64,000 bases of DNA, from contig OZ022342.1 in NCBI GenBank assembly GCA_963989245.1, positions 41,854,979-41,918,978 of the forward strand, in the 5' to 3' direction. Positions 42,891-54,058 of the stretch are shown here, piece after piece. Both the position numbers and the translations under genes were made by a program. Position 1 is the first letter of the stretch. The number at the start of each line of letters is the position of its first letter. The stretch comes from Nansenia antarctica. Taxonomy: Eukaryota; Chordata; Actinopteri; Argentiniformes; Microstomatidae. The notes under the pieces are model-generated. The model did not search any database, had not been told where the DNA came from, and saw nothing but the letters and a program-made list of their open reading frames with translations.

Positions 42891-43185
42891 ATAGGCCAAA
42901 GTGCTATCAAAATAAATGTGGAAATCTAGCCCATACGGACGCTACGGCTGACAGCCCTCCAGTACGAAGCCAGATCTCTGAGGCCCTGCATGTACTGTCC
43001 TTTCAGCCTCAGTAGACAGGCCTCCAACTCCCTCCACTTCCGTCTCCTTGTTGGGGGAGCGTGGCCTCTGTCTGCCATCCCCAGCTTACCCTCTGCAAGT
43101 GTTTGCTGATCCTTCAGGTGCCGAAGGAATTTCCAAAGTGAAGGATGGCGCACTTGGACAGCATCGTTCAGAGTACGATGATAAG

Positions 43186-43660
43186 CTAGAACAAAAATAC
43201 AGAATTATAACTTATTAGCCTATTAATGGCCTATTAATGTGCAAACTGGTTCTACATCTGCAAGCTGATCTACTAACGGTGTGCAGTGAGGATTGTTGAT
43301 CTTTCCAATGTAGAAGATAGCGGGCCTTATTTGAAGTATAGCCGAAAACAAGTATATCTCAACTTCCCCTGTGTGTGAACTTCAATTAGTATTCGTTATT
43401 TGGGATCTTAGTAAATCAGGCCCTAAATGTTATTAGTTTGGCATGAACATTTTGACATTTTTTAATTTTTGTTTCGGCTCATAGTTAAACCTATACTCGA
43501 CATATGCACAGGCCCAGAGGTGATAGGATAAGAATGAATTAACCCATAATTAGCAGACAATATTATATTAACAATATAAAATAATTAACTTAATACTTCA
43601 GATTTAGTTATTAGATGAAATTATATTTTTTTTGTTCAGATCTGTCATTGTTACACTTAC
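43186..43660 (-). other. intron of the MULE transposase
   Basis: Donor gtaagtg at 43660 and acceptor ttctag at 43186. Splicing joins GAA-T to CT-TAT in frame. AT-rich, with no other feature. Confidence 0.7.
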
Positions 43661-43888
43661 ATTCAACATGGTTATTGGTCCTTTGCTCCATGTTTCTTTC
43701 GAACACATTCCACATCGCTGGTGGGAAGGCCGCTCCAGGATGGACATATGTGTTACGAACATACGCGAGGAAGTCTTGTAACTCAGGGTGGTTCTCCAGG
43801 GCACGCCTGGTGTTTCTGTGGTTGAGGAGAAGATCAAAATTGATCTGGACCAGAGGCAGAGGCAGGTGTCCTAAGGCCATCACCTTGA

Positions 43889-44030
43889 GATGAGATGAGA
43901 TGAGATGAGATGAGAGATGAGATAACGTTTATTGCCATTTATGCATACACATTAAGCATACGAGCATTTCTAAATGCAATGCAAACAAAACATCACAGGA
44001 CAGACAGCAGTGCAGACAGAACACAACAAA
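43889..44030 (-). mobile_element. LINE 3' tail inserted in the MULE gene
   Basis: Minus strand ends GGCAATAAACGTTATCTCAT then (CTCAT)n. Plus-strand ACCTTG flanks both sides (43883-43888 and 44031-44036), a 6-bp target duplication. No coding sequence. Confidence 0.75.
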
Positions 44031-44996
44031 CCTTGCGGATGACTGCTGCCAGTGGATGGTCATGACGGAATGGACCAGCCAATCCAAGTGCCTGTACCCT
44101 CTTCCACAAGGCTTGGTTGAAATGGAAGTAGCATCCTCCGATTCTGGCTTGTGGCAACTCCGTTTCAAGAGCAGTTTTCAGCGCTTGCTCAAAGTCACAG
44201 ATGACTTTACGCGGACGCCAACTGGGGTGGGTGATTCTCCTGACTGACGTTTTGACACACTGGAACACTTGTCGGTAGTGTCCAATTGTACGTTGCTCCA
44301 TGAGGACATGTACAAGGGGGACAACGAAGCCATGAATGTCCCCGAGTATAGTAAATACTTGGTTGTATGGGCGTGGGCACGACTTGAATGTAGCATCCAT
44401 GTATAATGTCCTGCAGTGTCGCAGCTGTCTCAGGTTGTCCTCTGTGGAAAACACTGCTATGCCCCACTCACTGTCTTGGTGCAGGAGGAAGTGGTCTCTG
44501 CCCCATGTCTCAGCCCATGGACCGTCGATCCTTACATCATCAACGGTAGCTGGGATGGGAGGGATTACTGCAGCTCTGGCTCTGGCCATAACAGACCTAA
44601 CTGAGGAGAATCTTTGAGGAGGTCGCCCCCGACCTCCACGCTGGATCGGACGGCCCCGCTGTAGACCTACGCACTCAGCATTGTAAATGCGTTTGATTGG
44701 TACTGTGGGTTCTCTCACCACCTCTCCAGTAATCACTTGGCGAAATTGCGCATTGTTCACCATTTGTGTATCGGGGGCATGTACATGTTCATAGACCTCC
44801 CGAACTTCTATGTTGGGATTGACTACCTCTACATCAAAGATGTTGGTAACCAGAACTGTCCGGCAGTCTTCTCTCCAACACCGCCACCGAATATTCTGTA
44901 AATGTGTGCGGTGTTTGTGGTACCTAAAATTATCCAGAACTAATATTTTTCCCCCTCGGTCTCCAGTAATTATTTGAGCCATTGTCACTACGCATG

Positions 44997-45037
44997 TGTT
45001 ACGAACATACCGGTATGTGAGGAAGTCTTGTAACTCA
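44997..45037 (-). repeat. duplicated scrap of MULE coding sequence
   Basis: Complement reads GAGTTACAAGACTTCCTCAC, matching the ELQDFLAYVRNT coding sequence at about 43750-43785, with ACCGGTAT added. It lies just upstream of the MULE start. A perfect AAGCTCAATT/AATTGAGCTT hairpin follows at about 45039-45060. Confidence 0.7.
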
Positions 45038-45060
45038 AGCTCAATTACAATTGAGCTTAA

Positions 45061-45329
45061 AACAATTGATAGGGGGTGTTACGCCCCCTGGTGACTCGGA
45101 GTAGAAGGGCGCAACAGAGACACACTAAATATCAGAGTGCAACATTGTCCCCTGAAACATACAAGTATATTATATCAATGTGTTTCTATGCAGTATCAAT
45201 AGCATCTAATTTAGATTTTTTTATTTTAGTTGTTTATCTAAAGAAAATAATATTTTAAAATAATGAATTATCTAAAACAATAAATTAAAAACAATCTAAA
45301 TGATATGCTACATTTAGCATATCATGCTA
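45061..45329. other. spacer, no gene seen
   Basis: AT-rich sequence, nothing supportable. Confidence 0.4.
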
Positions 45330-45585
45330 CAATGATATGTACATTTCAAGCCTGCAAACTGCGACACTTTAAATGAATGTGCAATAACACTATGTGCAAT
45401 ATGACAACCCTAGGGTACATAAGGTTGCCGAGAATAGGAAATGTTAGAATAGGTATAGCATAGCATAGAGTACAGCACAGTGTTTTATTTGTACAGTATA
45501 GTGGATAGTGTACATAGCCTTTATTTATGTAAACCAGTACTATATCAATGACAATAAAGACCATTCATTCATTCATTCATATTAT
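45330..45585 (+). mobile_element. L1-like LINE 3' fragment, copy 1
   Basis: TACATTTCAAGCCTGCAAAC, GATAGTGTACATAGCC and GACAATAAAGACC then an (ATTC)n tail match the end of 46395-47515. Only the last coding codons and 3' UTR remain. Confidence 0.8.
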
Positions 45586-45764
45586 CAATAGCATACCCCT
45601 TTTATAATTAGCATACTGAATTTCATTCTCAGATTTGATATAAAGACTATCAGAGTTGGGTCATTTGTGAAGACAACCCCAACCCAACTCAACTCAACCC
45701 AACCCTACTTGGTGAAGACAGGAACCACAGGCAACCGGTGAAAATCACAGGCATATGGGCTACC

Positions 45765-46041
45765 ATGTCAGGTAAAATAGTCTTACTGAAAGACCTTGTA
45801 TAAAAAATATTGATGGGAATCTATAGCCTACCTTAATACTTGATGTCTTTTATTTTCAGAGAATCCACAGCTCCTGTTTGAAGGGACCGTGTTCCTGCTA
45901 CTCCACAGAGAAGATCCCCTGACAGGCTGTGAAGAGTACAAGGAGGGAGCAAAGCTTCTCTTGCACCCTCAGCCATCACTGACACCCTCCTGTTCCTACA
46001 TCATAAATGTGTTTGGGAACCACGCCAACTTGTTGGGATAG
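45765..46041 (+). other. possible two-exon short ORF, unknown product
   Basis: ATG-TCA-G at 45765-45771 with donor gtaaaa; exon 2 from 45860 after tattttcag. Spliced it reads M-S-E-N-P-Q-L-L-F-E-G, then TVFLLLHREDPLTGCEEYKE, GAKLLLHPQPSLTPSCSYII and NVFGNHANLLG, stop 46039-46041. Splice sites are good and the frame open, but the product is not recognised and no homologue is known to me. It could be a chance exon pair or part of a larger lost gene. Confidence 0.3.
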
Positions 46042-46394
46042 GTATGAAGTCAACTGCCACCAATGGGCAATACTGTGAAATTGTTGATAAAAGAGTAGTC
46101 CACAACATCAGGAACACATGCTACCTGAAGAATAGGTTTCTCCACTCTCATATGGAGTAACTCTCCCATGTCACACTGTGATGGTGGTCATTGTAGTCTG
46201 TCTGGGATGGAGGATGTCAGTGTAGTCTCTTTCAGAAGGACAGTTTAGTCTCTCTGTGGTGGAGGGGAATGTTGGGGGAGTTGTTACACAACACATTCTT
46301 GTTTATTTATTTATTTGTATTTTAAATAGGGACATAACAGGCGCATCGTTTGGATGCAAATGTCACGTCGGAATTCGACGTTTGGATGCGATCT
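46042..46394. other. spacer with a 32-bp tandem duplication
   Basis: TTTGGATGCAAATGTCACGT then CGGAATTCGACG at about 46349 is repeated in diverged form up to about 46412. No gene seen. Confidence 0.5.
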
Positions 46395-47515
46395 CACGTC
46401 AGAATTCGACGTTTGTTAAAGTCAAAATATAATTTATCTTCCACACATTTATTTCGATTTTTTCAAATCCGCCATATGATACAGACAACTCAAGGCACTC
46501 TTGAAGAACCCAAGCCCTCCAAAATAGAAGACCTTATCAATAAGGAGGTTCAAAGTTCTAAATGTATTTCTCAAGTTTATTTATCTCTGCTTGAATGCTT
46601 GTCTACAAGTACAGATGCTACGAGGTGTAAATGGGAAAAGGATTTAGACATGGATATAAGTAAAGAGGACTGGTCTTTCTTTTGTCTTAAAGTTCATAAA
46701 TGTTCTTACAATATGAGGCACAAACTCCTTCTTTTTAACATTTTGCATAGAACTTATTATACACCTGCAAAACTTTATAAAATGAATAATGAAATTATTA
46801 GTCCTTTTTGTGCTGGCGCTGCAAAAAACAGAAAGGGGAGTTTTACCATATGTTTTGGTCATGTAATTTGTTGTTAACATTTTGGAACTTTGTAATTGAC
46901 ACGATAGCATTATGTTACATTGCAAAATCATCTCGCTTGTGTCTTTTAGGCACAATCAATATGGATCCTTGGAATGAATTTCAAAAAAATAATATTGATC
47001 TTGCTTTGATTGCTGCAAAGAAGTGTCTTGCAATCCATTGGAAATCCGATTACTCTCCTACAATATCACATTGGTTAAATGAAATCTCTAGCTACATTCC
47101 ATTAGATAAAATATACTATAATATAAGACATAAGAGTCAGGACTTTGTAAAAATATGGCAACCACATATAGATGTTATGGCAAGAAGGGCAGCTTCAGGT
47201 ACTGTAGTGCTGAGGCACAAATATGTACATTTCAAGCCTGCAAACAGCGACACTTTAAATGAATGTGCAATAACACTATGTGCAATAATATTATGACAAC
47301 CCTAGTCGTCTATCTGTACAGTATAGTATAGTGGATAGTGTACATAGCCTTTATTTATGTAAACCAGCTCCTTCCCTTCTTGTTTTTTTTAGTTTTTTTT
47401 TCTTTCCTAGCACCAGGGGAGCCACCCCTCCTAAATGTCGTTGTTTGGTACCTGTACTATAGCAATGACAATAAAGACCATTCATTCATTCATTCATTCA
47501 TATTGTTTGATGGAC
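46395..47515 (+). mobile_element. 5'-truncated L1-like LINE (ORF2 C-terminus)
   Basis: Reads YNLSSTHLFRFFQIRHMIQT, RHKLLLFNILHRTYYTPAKL, then, after a frameshift near 46820, CWRCKKQKGEFYHMFWSCN (the Cys-rich block of L1 ORF2) and ISHWLNEISSYIPLDKI, ending CAIIL. The 3' UTR ends GACAATAAAGACC and an (ATTC)n tail. It is a different subfamily from the element at 19016, which has a (TATG)n 3' UTR. Confidence 0.85.
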
Positions 47516-47587
47516 AGTGTTTCTTGTAGGGATGCACAGTGATGTGAATTGCTGTTAATATCATAGCGCATCCCTAATGAATGTATT

Positions 47588-47714
47588 ATTGTGTGTGTGT
47601 GTGTGTGTGTGTATGTAGGCATGTGTGTTTTGTCTTATTATTATTATCTTTTTGTTGTGTTGTCGTTGGGCGTTGCCGCACAATGGTGGGGGGGGGGGGG
47701 GGGGGGGGGGGGGG
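47588..47714. repeat. (GT)n and a 27-G run
   Basis: GT dinucleotide at 47588-47612 and an uninterrupted G run at 47688-47714. Glycine frames over it are compositional. Confidence 0.9.
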
Positions 47715-48087
47715 TGGATACATGGGGGTGGGGAAACAAGAAAAAATGTGTTCAATTATATTGTAAAAATGTTTGAATCTTTGGAAACATATATAAATTG
47801 ATATAGAGTTAGTAGATTTGTGACAGCCCCCCAGTGTGTCTGAATTGGAGTCCTAGTATACTGTACTTCCAAATGGTTTAGCATGGGGGGTCAGGTTCAG
47901 TACTAGATTTGGGCCGAGGTCCAATAGTGTCCTACCTACAAAAGGTTTTGTACATATAATCATTTTGTTCATATAATAATGTTTTACACATAGTAATCCA
48001 CAGTATGATTATGTATTTGTGTGTTGTTTAAAAACAAAACAAAAAACAGTATAATTGTGTATTTGTGTATGTTGTTTAAAAAAAAAA
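47715..48087. other. spacer, no gene seen
   Basis: Contains a duplicated AATTGTGTATTTGTGT(AT)GTTGTTTAAAA motif near 48007-48080. Nothing else. Confidence 0.4.
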
Positions 48088-48245
48088 AAACTCTCATGCA
48101 GTACTACATAACGACACCTGGGGTCGCTTGACACAACGGCAGGCGGGGAATATACGGAAGCGGGGAACATAGAACCCTTTTTCGGAAGCGGGGAACATAG
48201 AACCCTTTTTCGGAAGCGGGGAACATAGAACCCTTTTTTTTTGGT
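48088..48245 (+). repeat. terminal 28-bp repeats of the nuclease/CXC element, copy 2
   Basis: CTCTCATGCAGTACTACATA, GGGGTCGCTTGACACAACGG and three copies of GAAGCGGGGAACATAGAACC then CTTTTTCG. In the orientation of the nuclease gene this is its 5' leader, cut off where a LINE begins at about 48246. It marks a second, truncated member of that family. Confidence 0.8.
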
Positions 48246-50850
48246 GACTTTCCAGACACCTCCTACTTTACACAGGCTGAAGTAGAGACCGTCGTACACA
48301 GCCTACCTAACAACAAGGCTTGTGGTATGGATGGGGTCACATATGAAAGCCTTAAGACTCCACAGACATGTGAAACGTTAACAACTATTTTTAATGTCTG
48401 CCTGGAAAATAAAAGAGTGCCTGAGTCCTGGAAAGGAGCAATGATTCATCGCATCCCAAAAAAGGACAATATACCTGATGACCCATCAACATGGAGAGAT
48501 ATTTCTCTCCTACCCACCATCTACAAAGTGTTCATGAAATGTATCCTGTCTCGTGTGCTTCCCTGGCTAGTGGACAATAACATTCTGTCACCAAAGCAGA
48601 AAGCATACATCAACAGACAGGGAATGAATGAACATGTATTTTGTCTGAAAACTGGGGTTGATGACTTCAAACATGAATCTTGCAAACTCTACTCTGTCTT
48701 TCTTGACTTCAGGGATGCTTTTGGAACTCTGACCCATAATGTCATGATCAAAGCCCTAGAGGAAATCCAACTACCTCAGGTGTATATTGACATTATTAAG
48801 GATGTTTACAGCTCTTCCTTCATACAGGTCATCTGTGGAAAACACCTCACAGACCCCATTCCCCTCCAGGTAGGCATTAAAACAGGCTGTCCGTGGAGTG
48901 CCATCAATTTTGTTCTTGCCATCAACGGGTGGATTACGTGGCTGTGTGCCTGTGCCCCACCCAATGTGCTTTCCCCCAACCCTGTACAGTACAAGGCTAC
49001 GCCGACGATGTGCAGCTGGCGTCTCGTGAAGAGAGTGTCATCAAGAACATGCTCTCCAAAACAGACACATTTCTAGACTGGTCCGGTCTGGAGATTAAAC
49101 AATCTAAATGTGCTGTCCTGTACCAGAGGCGAAGTGGGGGAAACAGATGGTACAAATCCAAAACGGACAGAAACCCTGAGTTCACCATCCACTCAGGGGA
49201 ACCAATCTGTGTGTACGACCTGCACGAGACGTACACCTACCTTGGACACAAGTTCAATATAGCAGGTGAATGGAAAGAACAGGTTGCCACTTTAGCCACT
49301 GAGTTTACCACCAGGCTGGACCTCATTGATGTTTCACCACTTCCACTGCTCATGAAGTTGGAGGCCATCAGACAGGTCGCCCTGTCCAGAATCCAACATA
49401 TTTTCTCCAACATCCATCTCCCAAGCAAAACACTGAGGGAACTGAATGATAAAGTGGTCTCTCTGGTGAGGAAGTGGTTTGGACTGAACTCCCGTACCAC
49501 CAGAGACATTATTTTCCACTCTAAACAGGAGGGAGGGCTTGGTGTTCCAAACGTGGAATGGATATACAACGCCACACGCCTCTCACACTTGTTAAACATG
49601 CTGAACAGTGATGATAAGACCGTCAGAGAACTTGCGAGGTCCTCCTTGTTTCTGGACATGAGACGCCGCAAAGTTCCCTTGGCAAGAGAGGGTGAGCCCA
49701 GCTTCCTGGGCTTCAAGAGGAAGCCCAATTTCAAGATGGACACCCACTCTGCTGGTTTTGGGGTCTGGTCAGATTGGCCTGACCTCAATGACCTCTGTGC
49801 GAGGACTGGAGTTTCCCTGGACTGGGTGAGGTCTGACTCAGACACTGTAACAGTGTCCGAGAATTTTATAACTGACTGTTCAACCTCAGTAAGGGCCACT
49901 GTTATTGACACAGAACATCATTTGTCACCTGACCATGCACGAAGGTACCTTGTTAGGTTACAGCACCAAAGACAGCAACAACACTGGACTGGTTTAAAAC
50001 TACAGGGAAAGCTAGCTTGCCTCCCTACTACTGATCATTCTGTTTCTCACTCGATATTTAAGAACCATGCAGTAGATGAGGATAGTCACTTTTACAGTTA
50101 AAGCTAGATCACAGGTCCTCCCAACTAGACTCAATCTCTCTCTGTGGTACCCTAACACATTCTCTCCCCACTGTCTGCACCATGATCAGAATTCAATCAC
50201 TGAATCCCTGTCACATATTCTGAATGGCTGCTTTGTATATAAAGGCATGTACATCGCTAGGCATGATAGAATTGTTGACTTGCTAGTTAAGGACATGCTC
50301 TCATATGTTACACCCTCTGATAAAACCTATAAACACACACGTGTCTCAACTACCATGTTCAACCTGTGCAATAATGAATATGACTATTTTTCAAATGTTG
50401 CAGCCAATACACCAGATGTTATTGTTGTCGATGAGGACAGTAGAGAGGTCATCATTTTGGAAGTGGGTTGCGCGTTTGACTACAGCCTAGAAGAGGCCTT
50501 TCTTACCAAAGTTGTGAAGTACCATCCACTCAAAGATGCCATTGTACAGCTTGGGTACAAATGTAAATTATTAGTGTTTATATTTGGAAGCCTTGGTAAT
50601 GTCCACAGACTAGTCATCAGGGGATTGCAGATGGCAGGAATTCCCAAGCCTAAAGCAAAGGCCGTGGCAAAATTCTGCTCAATATCTGCAATAATTGGCA
50701 GCCGCCACATATGGAGGAGACGCTGCTACCTGTACCCATAGACAGATTTAAAGCTTGAATTATCGAGTGTCCTATGCTGGTGCAACTAATACTGTTTGTG
50801 TTCAAGAATTTTATTGTAAAATGTGAACGCAAATAAAGATATTAAATGTG
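48241..50850 (+). mobile_element. LINE with restriction-like endonuclease (R2-superfamily/HERO- or NeSL-like)
   Basis: Single-ORF type non-LTR retrotransposon, 5'-truncated within the RT fingers (ACGMDGVTYESLK). RT motifs: LYSVFLDFRDAFGTL, VGIKTGCPWSAINFVLAIN, then GYADDVQLAS after a frameshift, and RKWFGLNSRTTRDIIFH. The C-terminal part (50076-50741) has a CCHC-like C-x2-H...SHILNGC block and a PD-(D/E)XK endonuclease signature, PDVIVVDEDSREVIILEVGC, ending RRRCYLYP. Frame breaks: a 5-bp duplication (gtacagtaca) near 48988 and another shift near 50095. The 3' end is AATAAAGATATTAAATG then (TG)n. The clade within the RLE group cannot be fixed by eye. Confidence 0.85.
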
Positions 50851-50861
50851 TGTGTGTGTGT

Positions 50862-51290
50862 AACCCTCTCTTTCCTATATGGACAAGACTGAACCCACAC
50901 TGACTATGCTTTCTTCACACCGGCGGCTCTAAACAGCCGCGAATGCACCCACCCCGCTTTGAACGCAGTCCCACACAAGGCATCCGCTCGCTCCCAGAAA
51001 AACAAGTCACAAGTGTTAGTGTGTTCCAGATATCCGACATTGTGAATTATCCGTATTGCTCTTTTTTGGAGAATAGTTAGTGAATATATTAAACTTTTGT
51101 AGTTATTGTCCCAGACCTCCACACAGTAATTTAGATATGGTAAAACTAGTGAACAGTATATGTGCAGTGATTTCTGATCCAGAACCTGCTTTGCTTTATT
51201 TATTACTAAAATGATTTTTGACAGTTTAGTTTGTACATGCTTAACACTTAAGTAGCCGTGAGGTGTCATTTGATCTCAGTGAGTACCAAA
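50862..51290 (-). mobile_element. LINE 3' fragment, copy 1 of the 55-59 kb family
   Basis: Minus-strand frame at 50904-51269 reads KHVQTKLSKIILVINKAKQV, LPYLNYCVEVWDNNYKSLIY and LTILQKRAIRIIHNVGYLEH then TNTCDLFFWERADALCG. The 3' end abuts the (TG)n end of the plus-strand LINE, so two LINEs meet tail to tail. The same sequence recurs at 55364-55530 and 57255-57473. Confidence 0.8.
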
Positions 51291-52094
51291 AAAATTATAC
51301 CTTTGCACTCGATCAAATTTCAGGACCCACCTTTCATGACTTTTCCTAGATATGTGCGTTCTACCACCCAGCATCTTTACATTTTCAAAATTGAGTTAGT
51401 ATAAAGCGATTTTGCAGTATTTCTGTGTGTTTCTGTGTATTTGCCTAGGTATTCGGCTGCCATCTTTTTCTCCAAGGCTGCAATTCTCTTTTATATCAGC
51501 AGACGTCGCAAGGGGACACACACTGTGCTCAATCTTCAGGCTTCAGTGCTGAATTAGATACAGTGAATAAGACTGGCATTTGTAACATAATGTGTTTATA
51601 TATAGGCTATATATAGCAATAGTGATACATAAGATACGTATATGTACAGACAGTTATGAAAATTATAAACTGTACAGTATGTAATTGCAAATCCTACATT
51701 TGATTATGCCTGTAATCATCAATGAATATTATATAACGAACGGATATGTATAATATAGTATATATAGTTTTTTTTGTAAATAATGTTGTTTTCTTTCTGA
51801 GTGGGGCAGTCCCACTCATAATTTTCATTTTATTGGACAGATATAGTGAAGACAGACAGGAAAGTAAGGAGAAGAAGGGAGAGAGTATATTGATAATTGA
51901 TAATAAGATATTGATAATGTATTTCGCTGCCGCAGAAAGTCGATCAAAATCGTGTGAAATGACGTGCTTGTGCATTGAATGACACTATTTACAGCACTGT
52001 ACATTTTCAAATAATGCAATAGGCTATATATATGAATGTTCAGTTATGATATGAAAAACAATATATGATGCAATTTGATATTAGCACGGGACAT
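51291..52094. other. spacer, no gene seen
   Basis: AT-rich. GAGTGGGGCAGTCCCACTC near 51800 is a perfect-stem hairpin. No gene supportable. Confidence 0.5.
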
Positions 52095-52096
52095 GT

Positions 52097-52165
<69 letters not shown>
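52095..52165. repeat. (AC)n microsatellite
   Basis: About 68 bp of CA dinucleotide. Confidence 0.95.
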
Positions 52166-52166
<1 letters not shown>

Positions 52167-52484
52167 CTGACAATGTCATCTATATTAGTTTTCCATACTA
52201 TAATTTACAGATGTTATTATTGCTCTACTGCTCCTTTCCGTCATTAAACTATTTTTTGTTTACAGTGTTGTTACCAAGTCTTACCATGTCTTTTCTCTCA
52301 TCATCTCCTGATCCTCCCCCGTCCGACTGGTCCGCTGGTACGTCGTGCATGACTGCTAATATTTCCTCGGGGGACCAAAAGCTTCTCCTGTCTGGACGAC
52401 TCATCACAGCAAAAGGACGAGTAGTTCTGGTCTCCAACTGTAATGCAGGCTAATTTATAGGAATAAGTGTGTTCATATGCAAAC
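52166..52484. other. spacer, no gene seen
   Basis: Short open frames on both strands but no recognisable domain. Confidence 0.4.
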
Positions 52485-52488
52485 ATAC

Positions 52489-52638
52489 TGTAGCGAACGG
52501 AGACTTGGTAGTGTAACTCGCCCCATGCGGGAATCGAACCCCGATCTCCCGCATAACCGACGACCGCGCTAACCATTAGACCAAGAGAGTTAACTCCCTT
52601 GGAGGAGCTGTTAACGGGCCTCATACAGGATCGTTACA
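52489..52638 (-). mobile_element. solo LTR of the tRNA-bearing miniature element
   Basis: 150-bp match to either terminal repeat of 20457-20875: minus strand TGTAACGATCCTG to CTCCGTTCGCTACA, with the same A and B boxes. ATAC flanks both sides (52485-52488 and 52639-52642). A single terminal repeat with its own target duplication is what LTR-LTR recombination leaves behind. Confidence 0.8.
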
Positions 52639-52642
52639 ATAC

Positions 52643-53366
52643 TCAATGGGATGGAATTAGCAGGCCTTTGTTTGTCAAATAGTACAGGCATTATACAATG
52701 ACCTCAGACAAATTGCAACAGAAACTCTTTCAACTGGCGGGATTGATTAGGGTTTGTGTCAAAGTCGATAAGGGTTTGAACTGGAAATGTAACACATTAA
52801 AAGTGAATTCCTGTTTTCCCATACTGAGAATACTAAATAAAATGTGTACAATTGTTACAAATTGTTGACCGAGATTCTCTCAGTGAGAAAAATACAATGC
52901 ATCCGCTATACTAGGCCTACTGAATACGAACAATCAGCATTAGCGCAACAGTTTACATGATAAGTATGTAGGCATGTTAAATTGAGTGGTCAAATGATCT
53001 GTTGCACCTGCTCATACCGAAAGATGAGTCCTGCTGTGATTTCTCCGACTTCATCTTCGTCCTCCGGTATCAACATGTATATGGTCTTCATAGTCATATT
53101 ATACCGCACTTGCAATTCATTAAATTACCGGAAGACCCTGTTAGTGGTGCGTAAAAGTTTTGACCGGCTATCACCGTTTCAAATCTCACTTGTTTTCCTT
53201 TAATTGACCGTCTATGCAGCACCCAAGTGGATTTGTCTCACTTGCAAAATGCTGTGAAATGTTTGACGATAAAACATGTAGCCTATAAACGTCAATATCC
53301 GTCATAATGCCCTATTTCATCACCTGTTTCCATGGAGCGGCCGGGATTTTCTGCGCGCTCTGTTGG
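52643..53366. other. spacer, no gene seen
   Basis: Unassigned AT-rich sequence. No exon or repeat supportable. Confidence 0.4.
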
Positions 53367-53369
53367 TGC

Positions 53370-53424
<55 letters not shown>

Positions 53425-53461
53425 TAATAACGTTTATTTGTATAGCACTTTTCTTGCAAAC

Positions 53462-53510
<49 letters not shown>
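53367..53510. repeat. (TAA)n arrays around a short LINE-like tail
   Basis: Two ATA trinucleotide arrays (53369-53420 and 53462-53508) flank CGTTTATTTGTATAGCACTT then TTCTTGCAAACA, a motif common at fish LINE ends. Confidence 0.7.

Positions 53511-54058
<548 letters not shown>

Larger units (their letters stand above)
42926..44988 (-). pseudogene. MULE transposase with FLYWCH finger, two exons, one insertion
   Basis: Mutator-like transposase. Exon 1 (44988 to 43661) begins MTMAQIITGDRGGKILVLDN, then the FLYWCH finger (WRCWREDCRTVL and HVHAPD), a Gly/Arg linker (RGGRGRPPQRF) and the MULE core: RTLYMDATFKSCP (first Asp), GFVVPLVHVLM, KVICDFEQALKTAL (second Asp), GCYFHFNQALWKRVQ. A 140-bp LINE tail (43889-44030) splits it after AAVIRKV. 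It resumes at ALGHLPLPLVQINF and ends NNHVE at donor gtaagtg. Exon 2 (43185 to 42926) restores ESYHRTLN and ends SVRMG, stop. The DDE triad survives. Apart from the insertion I see no stop, so it was recently intact. Terminal inverted repeats were not found. Confidence 0.85.
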
